Shown here one piece after another: positions 1-8,338 of a DNA stretch of 64,000 nucleotides. The notes beneath the pieces are model-generated. The model had not been told where the DNA came from. It saw only the letters and a list, made by a program, of their open reading frames with translations, and searched no databases. Source of the stretch: Lachnospiraceae bacterium (GTDB taxonomy: Bacteria; Bacillota; Clostridia; Lachnospirales; Lachnospiraceae); contig JAMPFQ010000010.1 of the NCBI GenBank assembly GCA_023664345.1, positions 1 through 64,000 on the forward strand. Direction: 5' to 3'. Within the stretch, counting starts at the first letter, position 1. Each line of letters opens with the position of its first letter. The position numbers were made by a program, and so were the translations under genes.

Positions 1-162
1 TCCATCTTCTTCCGCAACAATCACATGATGGTCTTTATTCTGAAAAATAGCATCCCAAATCTGCAATAAATCAGTAGTCTTTTCTGGCATGGGATTGTTA
101 TGTAACTGCACATACAATTTTAATAAACCATCTAAATCGTTTTTCTTTATCTCTCTAACCAT
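1..162 (-). CDS. GNAT family N-acetyltransferase, N-terminal part (cut by window edge)
   Basis: Fifty-four codons read from an ATG at 162 to the left edge without a stop. The start has an AGGAG ribosome binding site about nine bases upstream. The protein begins MVREIKKNDLDGLLKLY and continues with a helix-rich stretch ending DHHVIVAEEDG. This is the usual opening of GNAT enzymes: beta1, then the variable helices 1 and 2, then beta2 (VIVAEEDG), before the acetyl-CoA binding segment that would lie outside the window. Substrate cannot be told. It is divergent from the GH28 gene. The family call rests on the N-terminal third only. Confidence 0.7.
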   Translation of the reverse strand, partial: MVREIKKNDLDGLLKLYVQLHNNPMPEKTTDLLQIWDAIFQNKDHHVIVAEEDG

Positions 163-347
163 ATATTGTTCTCCTCATTCACCATAAGAATTTTTGAGGG
201 ACTCACGTATAAATAGCATATATTCCTCCAAATTTTATATAGAATCAACCGCAAATCTATTGTACCATATTCCTTGGTATTTATCATTAAAAATTCTGCT
301 TTTCAATCTCCCTCCCATCAAGTCAAACTTCCATATTTTTTCTTTTA

Positions 348-356
348 TGATATACT
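348..356 (+). promoter_or_regulatory. Extended -10 promoter for the GH28 gene
   Basis: The sequence TGATATACT matches an extended -10 box (TGnTATAAT type), about 50 bases before the start codon of the glycoside hydrolase. No good -35 is seen at 16 to 18 bases upstream, which is common for extended -10 promoters. Confidence 0.45.
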
Positions 357-403
357 TATCTTTGGATCGATTCAAACGTGCGGAACGGAAATGGAGGATA
401 ATC

Positions 404-1738
404 ATGATCTATAAAGCAGCTGACTTCGGAGCCCTCGGCGACGGGCTCCACAATGATACTCTTGCGCTCCAGGCGGCGGTGGACGCCTGCCATGAAAACG
501 GCGGCGGGCGCGTCCTGCTGGAGGGCGGCCATACCTACCGCTGCGGCACTCTGGAACTGAGATCCTGCGTGGAACTGCATCTGGAGATGGGGGCCGTGCT
601 GAAAGCAAGCGATGATCTGGAGGATTTTAACCGGCTGGGAAAGGGCGCTGTCTCCACCGCGAAAGTGACCGCTCCCACCTATACCAACTGCGATTATTCC
701 GGCGGCCCCACTCTGTTCTTCCTGTATGCGAAAGACTGCCAGTATATCTCCATCACCGGATTCGGCAGGATCGACGGCAATCAGGAAATCTTCTACGGGA
801 CGGTCACTCCCTGGCATATTGACGGCAGTTTTTATCCCAGGGTGCCCCTGCTGTTCCTGGAGCATGTGGAACATCTGACCCTGCACCAGGTCACTTTGAC
901 AAACAGTGGTTTCTGGACCACCCATCTGGTGGGCTGCGAGGATGTGCTGATCGATGGCATCCGCATTTTGAACGACCTGCGCCTGGCCAACTGCGACGGC
1001 ATCGATCCGGATCACTGCAAAAACGTGCGGATCGCCAACTGCCACATTGAGAGCGCGGACGACTGCATCGTCTTCAAAAACACGGAGCATGCCGCACAAT
1101 ACGGCGCCTGCGAGAATATCGTGGTCTCCAACTGCACTCTGACTTCCACCAGCGCCGCCGTCAAATTCGGCACGGAGAGTGTGTCGCCTTTCCGCAATAT
1201 TTCCATACAAAACTGCGTTATCAGCCGTTCCAACAGAGGGATCTCCCTGCAGCTTCGGGATGCGGGATACATGGAAAACATCCATTTCTCCAACCTCAGC
1301 ATCGACACCAGGCAGTTCTCCCCCGACCACTGGTGGGGCAAGGCGGAGCCCATCGCCATCACCGCCCTCAGGCGCAGGGAGGAAACTAAGATCGGATCTG
1401 TTAATAACATTACTTTTGAAAACATAGACTGTATCGGTGAGAATGGCATCCTGATCTACGGCGAGCCGGAACGGAATATCAGCAATATAAGCTTCCGCAA
1501 CATCACGGTGCGGCTGGAAAAGCGCACCGACTGGCCCAAAGGGATCCGTGACCTGCGCCCCTGCGCGGACAGCGGCCTGACAAATGGAACCGTACACTGT
1601 TTCAGCGCCCATAACGCGAAAGATATCACGCTGGATCGTTTCCGCGTGACCGTGGACGAGAGCATGAGCGAGTATGTTACTGAAGAGATGGAGATCATAA
1701 ACTGTGAAAGATTGATGGCTGACGGTCAAACGCTGTAA
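404..1738 (+). CDS. Glycoside hydrolase family 28 (polygalacturonase-like)
   Basis: A 444-aa right-handed beta-helix protein. The start at 404 has GGAGG six bases upstream and opens with the pectate-lyase-3 type motif MIYKAADFGALGDG; a longer open frame upstream lacks both. The GH28 catalytic aspartates are visible: D198 in NCDGIDPD and D219/D220 in SADDC, with the 21-residue spacing known for the family. The usual GHG histidine motif is replaced by TSTSAAVKFG, so the enzyme probably belongs to a divergent GH28 branch acting on other galacturonide- or sugar-containing chains. There is no signal peptide, so it is likely cytoplasmic and would act on imported oligosaccharides. It stands alone, with no transporter beside it. 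Confidence 0.85.
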   Translation: MIYKAADFGALGDGLHNDTLALQAAVDACHENGGGRVLLEGGHTYRCGTLELRSCVELHLEMGAVLKASDDLEDFNRLGKGAVSTAKVTAPTYTNCDYSGGPTLFFLYAKDCQYISITGFGRIDGNQEIFYGTVTPWHIDGSFYPRVPLLFLEHVEHLTLHQVTLTNSGFWTTHLVGCEDVLIDGIRILNDLRLANCDGIDPDHCKNVRIANCHIESADDCIVFKNTEHAAQYGACENIVVSNCTLTSTSAAVKFGTESVSPFRNISIQNCVISRSNRGISLQLRDAGYMENIHFSNLSIDTRQFSPDHWWGKAEPIAITALRRREETKIGSVNNITFENIDCIGENGILIYGEPERNISNISFRNITVRLEKRTDWPKGIRDLRPCADSGLTNGTVHCFSAHNAKDITLDRFRVTVDESMSEYVTEEMEIINCERLMADGQTL

Positions 1739-1742
1739 AAGA

Positions 1743-1771
1743 TTGCATATTTTGTAAAAATCTGCTACAGT
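1743..1771 (+). promoter_or_regulatory. Promoter for the TSCPD gene and murG
   Basis: TTGCAT and TACAGT are separated by 17 bases, fitting a housekeeping sigma promoter. A small hairpin (TCCCAT/ATGTGGGA, about 1783-1800) follows in the leader. Confidence 0.45.
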
Positions 1772-1839
1772 ATACATGAGAACTCCCATGAATATGTGGG
1801 AACAAAATTATTACAATATCAAACAAAGGAGATGGTTTT

Positions 1840-2076
1840 ATGACATACAAGACAGAGGGAACCTGTTCACAGCTTATCGAGATCGAAATGAAAGACGGCG
1901 TGATCGATTCCGTGACATTTACCGGGGGCTGCAACGGCAATCTGAAAGGCATTGGCGCTCTGGTAAAGGGCATGACGCCGGAGGAAGTGATCGCAAGATG
2001 CAAGGGCATCCGCTGCGGCTTTAAATCCACTTCCTGCCCTGACCAGCTTGCCCGGGCATTGGAGAGTATGCTTTAA
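1840..2076 (+). CDS. TSCPD domain protein, TIGR03905 family
   Basis: A 78-aa protein made of a single TSCPD domain. The family signature TSCPDQLARAL lies near the C-terminus, and cysteines occur at CNGN and CGFKSTSCPD. The domain also occurs fused to the C-terminus of some class II ribonucleotide reductases, where the cysteines are thought to bind metal or take part in redox exchange; the free-standing version has no established role. An AAAGGAGAT ribosome binding site precedes the ATG. murG starts 20 bases downstream, so the two are probably co-transcribed. Confidence 0.9.
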   Translation: MTYKTEGTCSQLIEIEMKDGVIDSVTFTGGCNGNLKGIGALVKGMTPEEVIARCKGIRCGFKSTSCPDQLARALESML

Positions 2077-2096
2077 AAAGCGGCATGGGGGTTAAA

Positions 2097-3167
2097 ATGA
2101 AAAAAATTGTCTTGACAGGCGGCGGTACGGCAGGTCATGTGACGCCTAATATCGCCTTGCTGCCCGCCTTAAAGGATGCCGGGTATGAGATCACTTATAT
2201 GGGATCCTACGACGGCATTGAGAAAAAGCTGATATCCGATTTTGATATTCCCTATGTGGGCATTTCCACAGGGAAATTCCGTCGGTATCTGGATCTGCAG
2301 AATCTTACCGATCCTTTCCGGGTGATCAAGGGCTTTTCAGAGGCCAGGAAATTCCTGAAAACATATCGGCCCGATGTGGTCTTTTCCAAGGGAGGCTTTG
2401 TCAGCGTCCCTGTGGTGCGGGCAGCTGCTTCCCTGGATATTCCCTGCATCATCCATGAATCGGATATGACGCCGGGACTTGCCAATAAACTCTGCGTCTC
2501 CGCGGCTGCGAAGATATGCTGCAATTTTCCGGAGACACTGAAGCTTCTGCCCCAGAACAAGGCTGTGCTGACCGGTTCTCCCATCCGCGAGGAACTTTCC
2601 CGGGGCAATAAGATTGCCGGATTGAACATGTGCGGCTTTACCGCCAACAAGCCCGTTATCATGGTGATCGGAGGCAGCCTGGGCGCTTCCAATGTAAATA
2701 AGGCCGTCCGTGACGCCCTGCCGAAGCTGCTGCCGGATTTTCAGGTGGTCCATCTCTGCGGTAAGGACAAAATGGATAACCTGCTGCTGACCACGCCCGG
2801 CTATAAGCAGTTTGAGTACATCAAGTCAGAGTTAAAAGATCTGTTTGCCATGGCTGATATCGTGATCTCCCGGGCAGGCGCCAACGCCATCTGCGAATTG
2901 TTGGCGTTGAAAAAACCAAACATCCTGATCCCCCTGCCCGCTTCCAGCAGCAGAGGAGACCAAATCTTAAATGCCCAGTCCTTTGAATCCCAGGGATTCT
3001 CCATAGTGATCAGTGAGGACGACCTGCTCACCGACTTGTTGGTAAACAAAGTACACGAACTGTATTCCACCAGGCAGACCTACATCGAAGCCATGAGCAA
3101 AAGCGGGCAGATGGACTCCGTCAAGACCATTATGGGGCTGTTGGAGGAAGCTGCCCGACCGGCATGA
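2097..3167 (+). CDS. murG: UDP-N-acetylglucosamine--N-acetylmuramyl-(pentapeptide) pyrophosphoryl-undecaprenol GlcNAc transferase MurG
   Basis: MurG adds GlcNAc to lipid I to make lipid II at the inner face of the membrane, the last cytoplasmic step of peptidoglycan synthesis. The 356-aa protein begins MKKIVLTGGGTAGHVTPN, with the glycine-rich donor loop GGGTAGH. The second GT-B half carries IGGSLGASNVN and the UDP-GlcNAc region SRAGANAICELLALKKPNILIPLP. The start at 2097 is preferred over an in-frame ATG at 2085 because GGGGGT sits just upstream. It lies outside a division/cell-wall cluster, next to a TSCPD gene; whether it is the only murG copy cannot be judged from this window. Confidence 0.93.
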   Translation: MKKIVLTGGGTAGHVTPNIALLPALKDAGYEITYMGSYDGIEKKLISDFDIPYVGISTGKFRRYLDLQNLTDPFRVIKGFSEARKFLKTYRPDVVFSKGGFVSVPVVRAAASLDIPCIIHESDMTPGLANKLCVSAAAKICCNFPETLKLLPQNKAVLTGSPIREELSRGNKIAGLNMCGFTANKPVIMVIGGSLGASNVNKAVRDALPKLLPDFQVVHLCGKDKMDNLLLTTPGYKQFEYIKSELKDLFAMADIVISRAGANAICELLALKKPNILIPLPASSSRGDQILNAQSFESQGFSIVISEDDLLTDLLVNKVHELYSTRQTYIEAMSKSGQMDSVKTIMGLLEEAARPA

Positions 3168-3191
3168 TATGCGATACCGCCGGTAAAGGAA

Positions 3192-3215
3192 AAGCCTGCT
3201 GGTCAAAGCAGGCTT
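3192..3215. terminator. Hairpin ending murG, overlapping the 3' end of the convergent gene
   Basis: AAGCCTGC pairs with GCAGGCTT around an eight-base loop. It sits just after the murG stop and overlaps the last codons of the convergent YwlG-like gene, so one stem may serve both directions. There is only a short T run. Confidence 0.55.
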
Positions 3216-3763
3216 TCATCATATACGGCCCTTGCGCCGCCGATAAACTTCGGTCTGGTGCGGGCGCAGACCACACGGGCATCGCCGATCTCTTTCGTGC
3301 GGATCCGAATCGGCACAGCCACGTCTCGCAGGTGCATACCGATCAGAGTATCGCCGATATCCATTCCCGCATGAGCCCTGATATGTTCCACTGCCACGGG
3401 GTGTTCCAATGATTGATACGCCGCTGTAGCAAAGGAACCTCCCGCTTTGGGCTGGGGCACTACATTGACCGTTTCATAACCGTATTTTTCCGCCGCGTCC
3501 TGCTCCATGATCAGGGCGCGGTTTAAATGTTCACAACACTGTGCCGCCAGATAGACACCCGCTTCCTGGGCAGCCTGGTAAATATTGCCAAAGACCGCCT
3601 CCGCCAGTTCGGGGCTGGAAAAACTGCCTATGCTGGCGCCGCTGACCTCACTGGTGGAACAGCCCACCACAAAGAGATCTCCCTCCGACAGCTGCGCCGC
3701 CTCCAGGATCTCCTTTGCCGCCCTGTACGCCTCTTCTCCGATGATCGCCATATCCTCTGTCAT
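3203..3763 (-). CDS. TIGR01440 / UPF0340 family protein (YwlG-like)
   Basis: A 186-aa protein matching the UPF0340 family throughout: an N-terminal helical region, the strand VVGCSTSEVSGASIG, the cysteine-containing LAAQCCEHLNRALIMEQ, VNVVPQPKAGGSFATAAY, and the C-terminal HLRDVAVPIR and GDARVVCARTRPKFIGGARAVY. Function is unknown; in Bacillus the homologue ywlG lies near glyA and upp. Here it faces murG and is followed upstream by a polysaccharide deacetylase gene with a gap of ten bases, so both may share a transcript. Confidence 0.88.
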   Translation of the reverse strand: MTEDMAIIGEEAYRAAKEILEAAQLSEGDLFVVGCSTSEVSGASIGSFSSPELAEAVFGNIYQAAQEAGVYLAAQCCEHLNRALIMEQDAAEKYGYETVNVVPQPKAGGSFATAAYQSLEHPVAVEHIRAHAGMDIGDTLIGMHLRDVAVPIRIRTKEIGDARVVCARTRPKFIGGARAVYDESLL

Positions 3764-3773
3764 GATAAACGCC

Positions 3774-4583
3774 TCACAATTCTCCGATATATTTTGTCTC
3801 TCCGGGTCTTACCTCCAGGAATCCGTCCTCCGTCTTCACCCAGACGCTGACTGCGGTGGGATTGTGCATGGTCATGCCGTCCGCGGAAAATTCCTGCTGC
3901 CTGGTGGCGCTGACGTAGGTGTATATCTCCATGTTAGTCGCATACCAGATATCATCCCTGCCCGCCATTTTGTCCACAAAGGCTTCTATCACGCTCCAGT
4001 CCCCGGAACGGCCAAACTCAAAACTGTGTCCCCACACATACATCACCGGCAGTTCATAAAAGCCTGCCACATCCAGAAATCTGTCACCCAACTCCAGCAG
4101 CCGATTGTCGTGATGGCAGGTGGGATGCCATTCCATGAAATCAGAGGGCGGAAAGAACCCACAGGTATCATTCACCGTTCTGGAATATTTTATTCCGAGC
4201 GACCTGGCGATCCGGATGATCTCAGGATCATAATTGCCAAAAGCATAAGACATCCCCTGTACCAGGCCCCCGGTGATCTCCTCCAGGCGCCTGCGGTCCT
4301 CCTGGATCTCCAGAACCGCCTGCTGCCTGGTGATAGTGGGCAGATTGCGGTGCTGCACTCCATGGCAGGCCACCTCATGCCCTGCATATACCTCCCTGAT
4401 CTCCTCCGCGCCGATATATACCTCGTCGCCCCTGACCAGTCCCAATCTTCCCGTATTTAAATGGAAAGTCCCTTTCATGCCGTGGCTTCGCAGCAATTCT
4501 GCCAGACGCCTGTCGAAATCCTGTCCGTCGTCATAGCTGAAAGTCAACGCTTTCCTGATTCCCTGCGGATATACAAACCTCAT
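3774..4583 (-). CDS. Polysaccharide deacetylase (CE4, NodB homology)
   Basis: A 269-aa protein with the NodB fold. Motif 1 is TFSYDDG (D18, D19: catalytic base and metal ligand) and motif 2 is CHGVQH (H74, H78: metal ligands). Later motifs are YAFGNYD and the leucine/histidine region MYVWGHSFEF. Known CE4 enzymes remove N- or O-acetyl groups from peptidoglycan, chitin or xylan. No signal peptide or membrane segment is seen, so it is probably cytoplasmic, unlike the cell-wall CE4 enzymes. The start has AGGAGG about seven bases upstream. The gene precedes the YwlG-like gene. Confidence 0.88.
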   Translation of the reverse strand: MRFVYPQGIRKALTFSYDDGQDFDRRLAELLRSHGMKGTFHLNTGRLGLVRGDEVYIGAEEIREVYAGHEVACHGVQHRNLPTITRQQAVLEIQEDRRRLEEITGGLVQGMSYAFGNYDPEIIRIARSLGIKYSRTVNDTCGFFPPSDFMEWHPTCHHDNRLLELGDRFLDVAGFYELPVMYVWGHSFEFGRSGDWSVIEAFVDKMAGRDDIWYATNMEIYTYVSATRQQEFSADGMTMHNPTAVSVWVKTEDGFLEVRPGETKYIGEL

Positions 4584-4638
4584 AATAAAATCCTCCTATT
4601 CAATTGCCATATATGGCAATTTGTTCCGTCTCTCCACT

Positions 4639-6018
4639 TCAGCGCACAAAAAAGTGCAGCAATTTCATGTAAAATGGCGTGTAGGGCTGATACCGCACGG
4701 GCAGATCCAGGATGGTCTTCTTATCCACCATGCTCTTGTTGTGGCTGAACGTGTCGAATCCCTGCCTGCCATGGTATGCCCCCATACCGCTGGCGCCCAC
4801 GCCTCCGAAGCCCATTTGGCTGGTGGCCAGATGGATCACCACGTCATTGATGCATCCGCCCCCGTACTGGATCCGCTCTTTGACGAAACGTATATGTTCC
4901 CTGTCGGAAGAAAACAGATAGAGCGCCAGGGGCGAATCCATGCTGTTGATCTTCTCCGCGACCTGTCCCAGGTCCTGATAGGTCAGGATTGGCAGCACCG
5001 GCCCGAAGATCTCCTCACCCATGACCGCGTCCTCCCAGGTGACATCATCCATCACTGTGGGCGCGATCCGCAGGCTTTCCGGATCGACTTCCCCTCCACA
5101 TACGGTCTTTTCCCGGTCGATCAGCCCGCACACCCTGTCAAAATGCCTGCGGTTTATCATCTTCCCGTAAGCGGGGTTCCGGAGCGGCTCATCGCCGTAC
5201 TGCTCCGCGATCTGCTTCTTTACTTCCCTCAGGAAAGCCTCTTTCACGCTCCCGGCGCAGTACACATAGTCCGGCGCCACGCAGGTCTGTCCGCAGTTTA
5301 TGAATTTACCGAATACGATTCTCCTGGCCGCCAGCGGGATATTGGCAGTCTCGTCCACGATACAGGGGCTTTTCCCGCCCAATTCCAGCGTGACCGGCGT
5401 CAGATGCTCCGATGCTTTGCGCATCACTTCGCTGCCCACCGCCTTGCTTCCGGTAAAAAAGATATGATCGAACCTGCATTCCAGCAGGCAGGAATTTTCT
5501 TTCCGACCGCCCGTGACCACCGCCACATATTCCGGGGGAAAGCATTCCCCGATCAATCTCGCCAATACGTCTGACGTGGCAGGCGCATAGGCGCTGGGCT
5601 TCAAGATCACCGTATTTCCGGCAGCAAGAGCGTCCGCCAGAGGATCGATGGACAGTAAGACAGGATAATTCCACGGACTCATGATCAGCACGGAACCATA
5701 GGGAACCGGCTTGACGAAGCTGCGGGAAATACTCTGCACAAGGGGCGTCCGCACCCTGCGCTCCCTGGCGTATCCGCTGACATGTCGCAGGAGATGACGG
5801 ATCTCCGTCTTGGCCAGTCCGGTTTCACACATATAACTTTCCTGCGGGCTTTTCCCCAAATCCTGTTTCAGAGCATCGGAAATAAGCGCCTCATTTTCCT
5901 CCAGCGCGTTCCACAGTTTTTTCAGGGCCGTTTTCCTTGCGGCAACAGGCAGGGTCTCCCCGGTAGCAAAATACTTTTTCTGCTCTCCCAGCAATGCTTC
6001 TATCTCACTGCGCTCCAT
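4639..6018 (-). CDS. NAD(P)-dependent aldehyde dehydrogenase, class 3 type
   Basis: A 459-aa ALDH, the length of the ALDH3/fatty and coniferyl aldehyde dehydrogenase group (shorter than the usual 500). Seen: MSPWNYP (115-119), the NAD-binding FFTGSKAVG, the general base E212 in LELGGKSP and the catalytic C246 in NCGQTC. The C-terminal FGGVGASGMGAYHG and hydrophobic tail YTPFYMKLLHFFVR resemble the membrane-associated end of ALDH3 enzymes. It oxidises an aldehyde to the acid; the substrate is not evident. Its start overlaps the end of the degV gene by 14 bases, so they are translated from one transcript. Confidence 0.9.
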   Translation of the reverse strand: MERSEIEALLGEQKKYFATGETLPVAARKTALKKLWNALEENEALISDALKQDLGKSPQESYMCETGLAKTEIRHLLRHVSGYARERRVRTPLVQSISRSFVKPVPYGSVLIMSPWNYPVLLSIDPLADALAAGNTVILKPSAYAPATSDVLARLIGECFPPEYVAVVTGGRKENSCLLECRFDHIFFTGSKAVGSEVMRKASEHLTPVTLELGGKSPCIVDETANIPLAARRIVFGKFINCGQTCVAPDYVYCAGSVKEAFLREVKKQIAEQYGDEPLRNPAYGKMINRRHFDRVCGLIDREKTVCGGEVDPESLRIAPTVMDDVTWEDAVMGEEIFGPVLPILTYQDLGQVAEKINSMDSPLALYLFSSDREHIRFVKERIQYGGGCINDVVIHLATSQMGFGGVGASGMGAYHGRQGFDTFSHNKSMVDKKTILDLPVRYQPYTPFYMKLLHFFVR

Positions 6019-6901
6019 TCGTCTCGCTGACCCTCGCCTTTCCGAAATGAATCAATGACAGCATATCAGGGCCTGTATGAGCGCCAATGATGGGACTCAA
6101 CATGGTTATCTTCACCGTAAGCTCCGGATGGACCTCCAGTACCATCTGCTTTAATTTTTCCGCGTTGTCCTTACAGTCCGCACAGCAGATGTAAACGGTA
6201 TCACCAAAACTTCCGTCAAAATTTGCCGAAAACTGCTCGATCATATATTTGGAAGCAAAACTGTCGCCCCGCTTCTTGGCAATGGTATCCAGCTTTCCGT
6301 CCCCCTTAATAGTCAGGATGGGCTTGATGTTGAGGGCTGTCCCTATGACCGCCGTGGCCGCGGAGATCCTGCCTCCCCGTTTCAGATACATCAAATCCTC
6401 CACCTTGAACCAATAATTGACCCTGCCAGCGTTCTCCCGGAGCCATGCCGCATTTTCCTCCAGGCTCATGCCTGCCTCACGGTTCCTGCAGGCAGCTTCC
6501 GTCAGAAGCCCCATCCCGCCTGTAGCGCCCAGGCTGTCCACCACTTCCACGCGGACTTCCCCATCGTAAGTCTCTTTCAGCATTTCCACCGCCATCCGGG
6601 CCGACTCGTAGGTATTGCTCAGCCCGCTGGAAAGGGAGAGATAGAGGAGCGCTTTCTTCTCTTTCACATAGGGCTCAAAGACGGAAACATAATGAAAGGG
6701 TGCGATCTGGCTGGTCCGGGTGGGGATCGCCTGACGGAGTTTATCGTAATAATCATGCATCATTTCATCGCTCTCAGGACGGTCACAGTGGAACGTGTCC
6801 TCCCCCAGCATATATTCCATGGGGACAAAGCGCACCTGATACTGTTCCAGAAAGGTTTCGTCAATGTCTATCGATACGTCTGAAAATATTTCGTAATCCA
6901 T
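6005..6901 (-). CDS. DegV family fatty-acid-binding protein
   Basis: A 298-aa EDD/DegV-fold protein. DegV proteins bind a single fatty acid and, as FakB, present it to the FakA kinase for phosphorylation. Family marks: N-terminal strand EIFSDVSIDI, PTRTSQIAP (threonine/serine loop), LYLSLSSGLSNTYESA, VVDSLGATGGMGLL and the C-terminal IGAHTGPDMLSLIHFG. The start at 6901 has GAGGAAAAG just upstream; an in-frame ATG 24 bases earlier lacks a good site. It is first in a two-gene operon with the aldehyde dehydrogenase, which suggests a link to fatty aldehyde or fatty acid metabolism (inference). Confidence 0.88.
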   Translation of the reverse strand: MDYEIFSDVSIDIDETFLEQYQVRFVPMEYMLGEDTFHCDRPESDEMMHDYYDKLRQAIPTRTSQIAPFHYVSVFEPYVKEKKALLYLSLSSGLSNTYESARMAVEMLKETYDGEVRVEVVDSLGATGGMGLLTEAACRNREAGMSLEENAAWLRENAGRVNYWFKVEDLMYLKRGGRISAATAVIGTALNIKPILTIKGDGKLDTIAKKRGDSFASKYMIEQFSANFDGSFGDTVYICCADCKDNAEKLKQMVLEVHPELTVKITMLSPIIGAHTGPDMLSLIHFGKARVSETNGAQ

Positions 6902-6953
6902 CTTTTCCTCATTTCCGCGCGGCATCCCGCACTGATACTTTTTTCCTATCAAC

Positions 6954-6982
6954 ATTATAACGGCAAAGCGCCGCGAATGCAA
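6954..6982 (-). promoter_or_regulatory. Promoter of the degV-aldehyde dehydrogenase operon
   Basis: On the minus strand TTGCAT and a perfect TATAAT are separated by 17 bases, about 55 bases before the degV start codon. Confidence 0.7.
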
Positions 6983-7040
6983 CGAAAACACTTTTCTCTG
7001 CCTGAGAATATAATAAATAAAACTCTCACAGGAGCAATCT

Positions 7041-7610
7041 ATGCAGATCATTCCCTCTCTGCTGTTTGGAATATCCTCCAGCCTGGATGCCCTGCTGATC
7101 GGTATCGGTTACGGGATCCGCAGTATCCGCATCCGTCTGTGGCAGAACCTTCTGGTCAGTGGTATCACGCTGGCTGGCACCTGCGTCTCCGTGGGCTTCG
7201 GCAGCTGGCTGGCACCCAGGCTTCCCCTGATGTTCAGCCGGTACGCGGGCAGTATGGTACTGATGCTGCTGGGCGTCTGGTATGTGGTGAAATGGCTGGC
7301 AAAAAAGCTTGCCCACCAACGGGGGGCGGCACAGGCTGCCGCCCAGTCCGTCCCGCGGCTCTCTTTTCCCGAAGTCCTGGGACTTGGCGTAAGCCTGTCG
7401 TTTAACAATATAGGCATTGGTCTCAGCGCCAGTATCGCCGGTCTGACCCTGTTCCCCGCCGCCGCTGCCACATTGGCCTGCTCCCTGTTGTTCCTGTTCG
7501 CGGGCAACAGGCTGGGCAGAAGCCGTTTTCTCCAATTCCTTGGCGCGGCCGCGGATCCCGTATCGGGGATTCTTCTGATGCTTTTGTCTTTTTTACAGGC
7601 ATTTCTTTAA
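7041..7610 (+). CDS. MntP/YtaF-like integral membrane protein
   Basis: A 189-aa protein of about six membrane segments built as two related halves. The first half has SSSLDALLIGIGYGIRSIRI and the second has LGLGVSLSFNNIGIGLSASIAGL: an acidic or polar residue in a helix followed by GxxxG, as in the MntP manganese efflux family and the sporulation membrane protein YtaF. The second half carries Asn-Asn where MntP has Asp, as in YtaF. I therefore favour the YtaF side. The gene is divergent from degV; TATAAT at 7009-7014 may be its -10. Confidence 0.7.
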   Translation: MQIIPSLLFGISSSLDALLIGIGYGIRSIRIRLWQNLLVSGITLAGTCVSVGFGSWLAPRLPLMFSRYAGSMVLMLLGVWYVVKWLAKKLAHQRGAAQAAAQSVPRLSFPEVLGLGVSLSFNNIGIGLSASIAGLTLFPAAAATLACSLLFLFAGNRLGRSRFLQFLGAAADPVSGILLMLLSFLQAFL

Positions 7611-7618
7611 AATTCTTC

Positions 7619-7644
7619 TGCGAAATAGGATTTCCTGTTTCGCG
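7619..7644 (+). terminator. Hairpin after the MntP/YtaF-like gene
   Basis: CGAAATAGG pairs with CCTGTTTCG (one T-G pair) around a four-base ATTT loop, eight bases after the stop codon. It lacks a clear T run, so it may be a stability or processing hairpin. Confidence 0.4.
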
Positions 7645-7677
7645 GTACATAAAACATCCCCCATCCGCAATTCCAAA

Positions 7678-7706
7678 TTTACAATCCCTCTCGGAACGCT
7701 TATAAT
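7678..7706 (+). promoter_or_regulatory. Promoter of the chromate transporter pair
   Basis: TTTACA and a perfect TATAAT are separated by exactly 17 bases, 39 bases before the first transporter start. One of the clearest promoters in the window. Confidence 0.8.
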
Positions 7707-7744
7707 AGAGTACAGTACTCACTTTATGAAAAGCAGGTGTAACC

Positions 7745-8338
7745 ATGAGCAAAAAAAACAGGAAACCATTGAACGGAAAACTTTTAGGACAGCTTTTCAC
7801 CACTATGTTCTCTCTCAGCGCCTGTACTTTCGGCGGCGGCTTCGTCATTGTATCCCTGATGAAGAAGAAAGTGGTGGAGGAACGGCACTGGCTGGAGGAA
7901 GACGAGATGCTGGATATCACCGCCATCGCCCAGTCCTCCCCCGGCCCCATCCCGGTCAACGCCTCCGTTATCCTGGGCTACCGACTGCAGGGCATCGCGG
8001 GTTCTCTGGCTGCTGTAGGCGGCACCATACTTCCCCCGTTGATCCTGCTGTCCCTGATCGCCATATTTTATGACTGGTTCCGGCAAAACGCCATCGTGAA
8101 CACGGCCCTCACGGTCATGCGCGCCGGGGTGGCCGCCGTGATCTGCGATGTGGTCATCAATCTGGCAAAAAATGTGCTGGGAACAAAGAAACCGCTGTAT
8201 ATCGCGCTGATGGCAGTCACTTTTATCCTGGGCTACTTCCTGGACGTCAGCGCCATGTATATCATTCTGGGCTGTCTCGCCACAGGGATCCTCTGCGTGG
8301 TATTTGACCAGATGAAGAAAAGGAGAATCCAATCATGA
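7745..8338 (+). CDS. Chromate transporter family subunit 1 (short CHR)
   Basis: A 197-aa half-size CHR protein with six predicted membrane segments. It carries the family motifs FSLSACTFGGGFVIVSLM near the N-terminus and SSPGPIPVNAS in the first third. Short CHR proteins work as pairs with opposite membrane orientation and the family exports chromate or other oxyanions; the real substrate in gut anaerobes is not known. The stop overlaps the next start (ATGA at 8335), so the two are translationally coupled. RBS is weak (AGCAGGTG). Confidence 0.9.
   Translation: MSKKNRKPLNGKLLGQLFTTMFSLSACTFGGGFVIVSLMKKKVVEERHWLEEDEMLDITAIAQSSPGPIPVNASVILGYRLQGIAGSLAAVGGTILPPLILLSLIAIFYDWFRQNAIVNTALTVMRAGVAAVICDVVINLAKNVLGTKKPLYIALMAVTFILGYFLDVSAMYIILGCLATGILCVVFDQMKKRRIQS

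Noticed and set aside
356..1789. Long minus-strand open frame opposite the GH28 gene
   Set aside because: Its translation has no domain logic, it lacks a ribosome binding site, and the plus strand carries a clear GH28 protein with catalytic residues.
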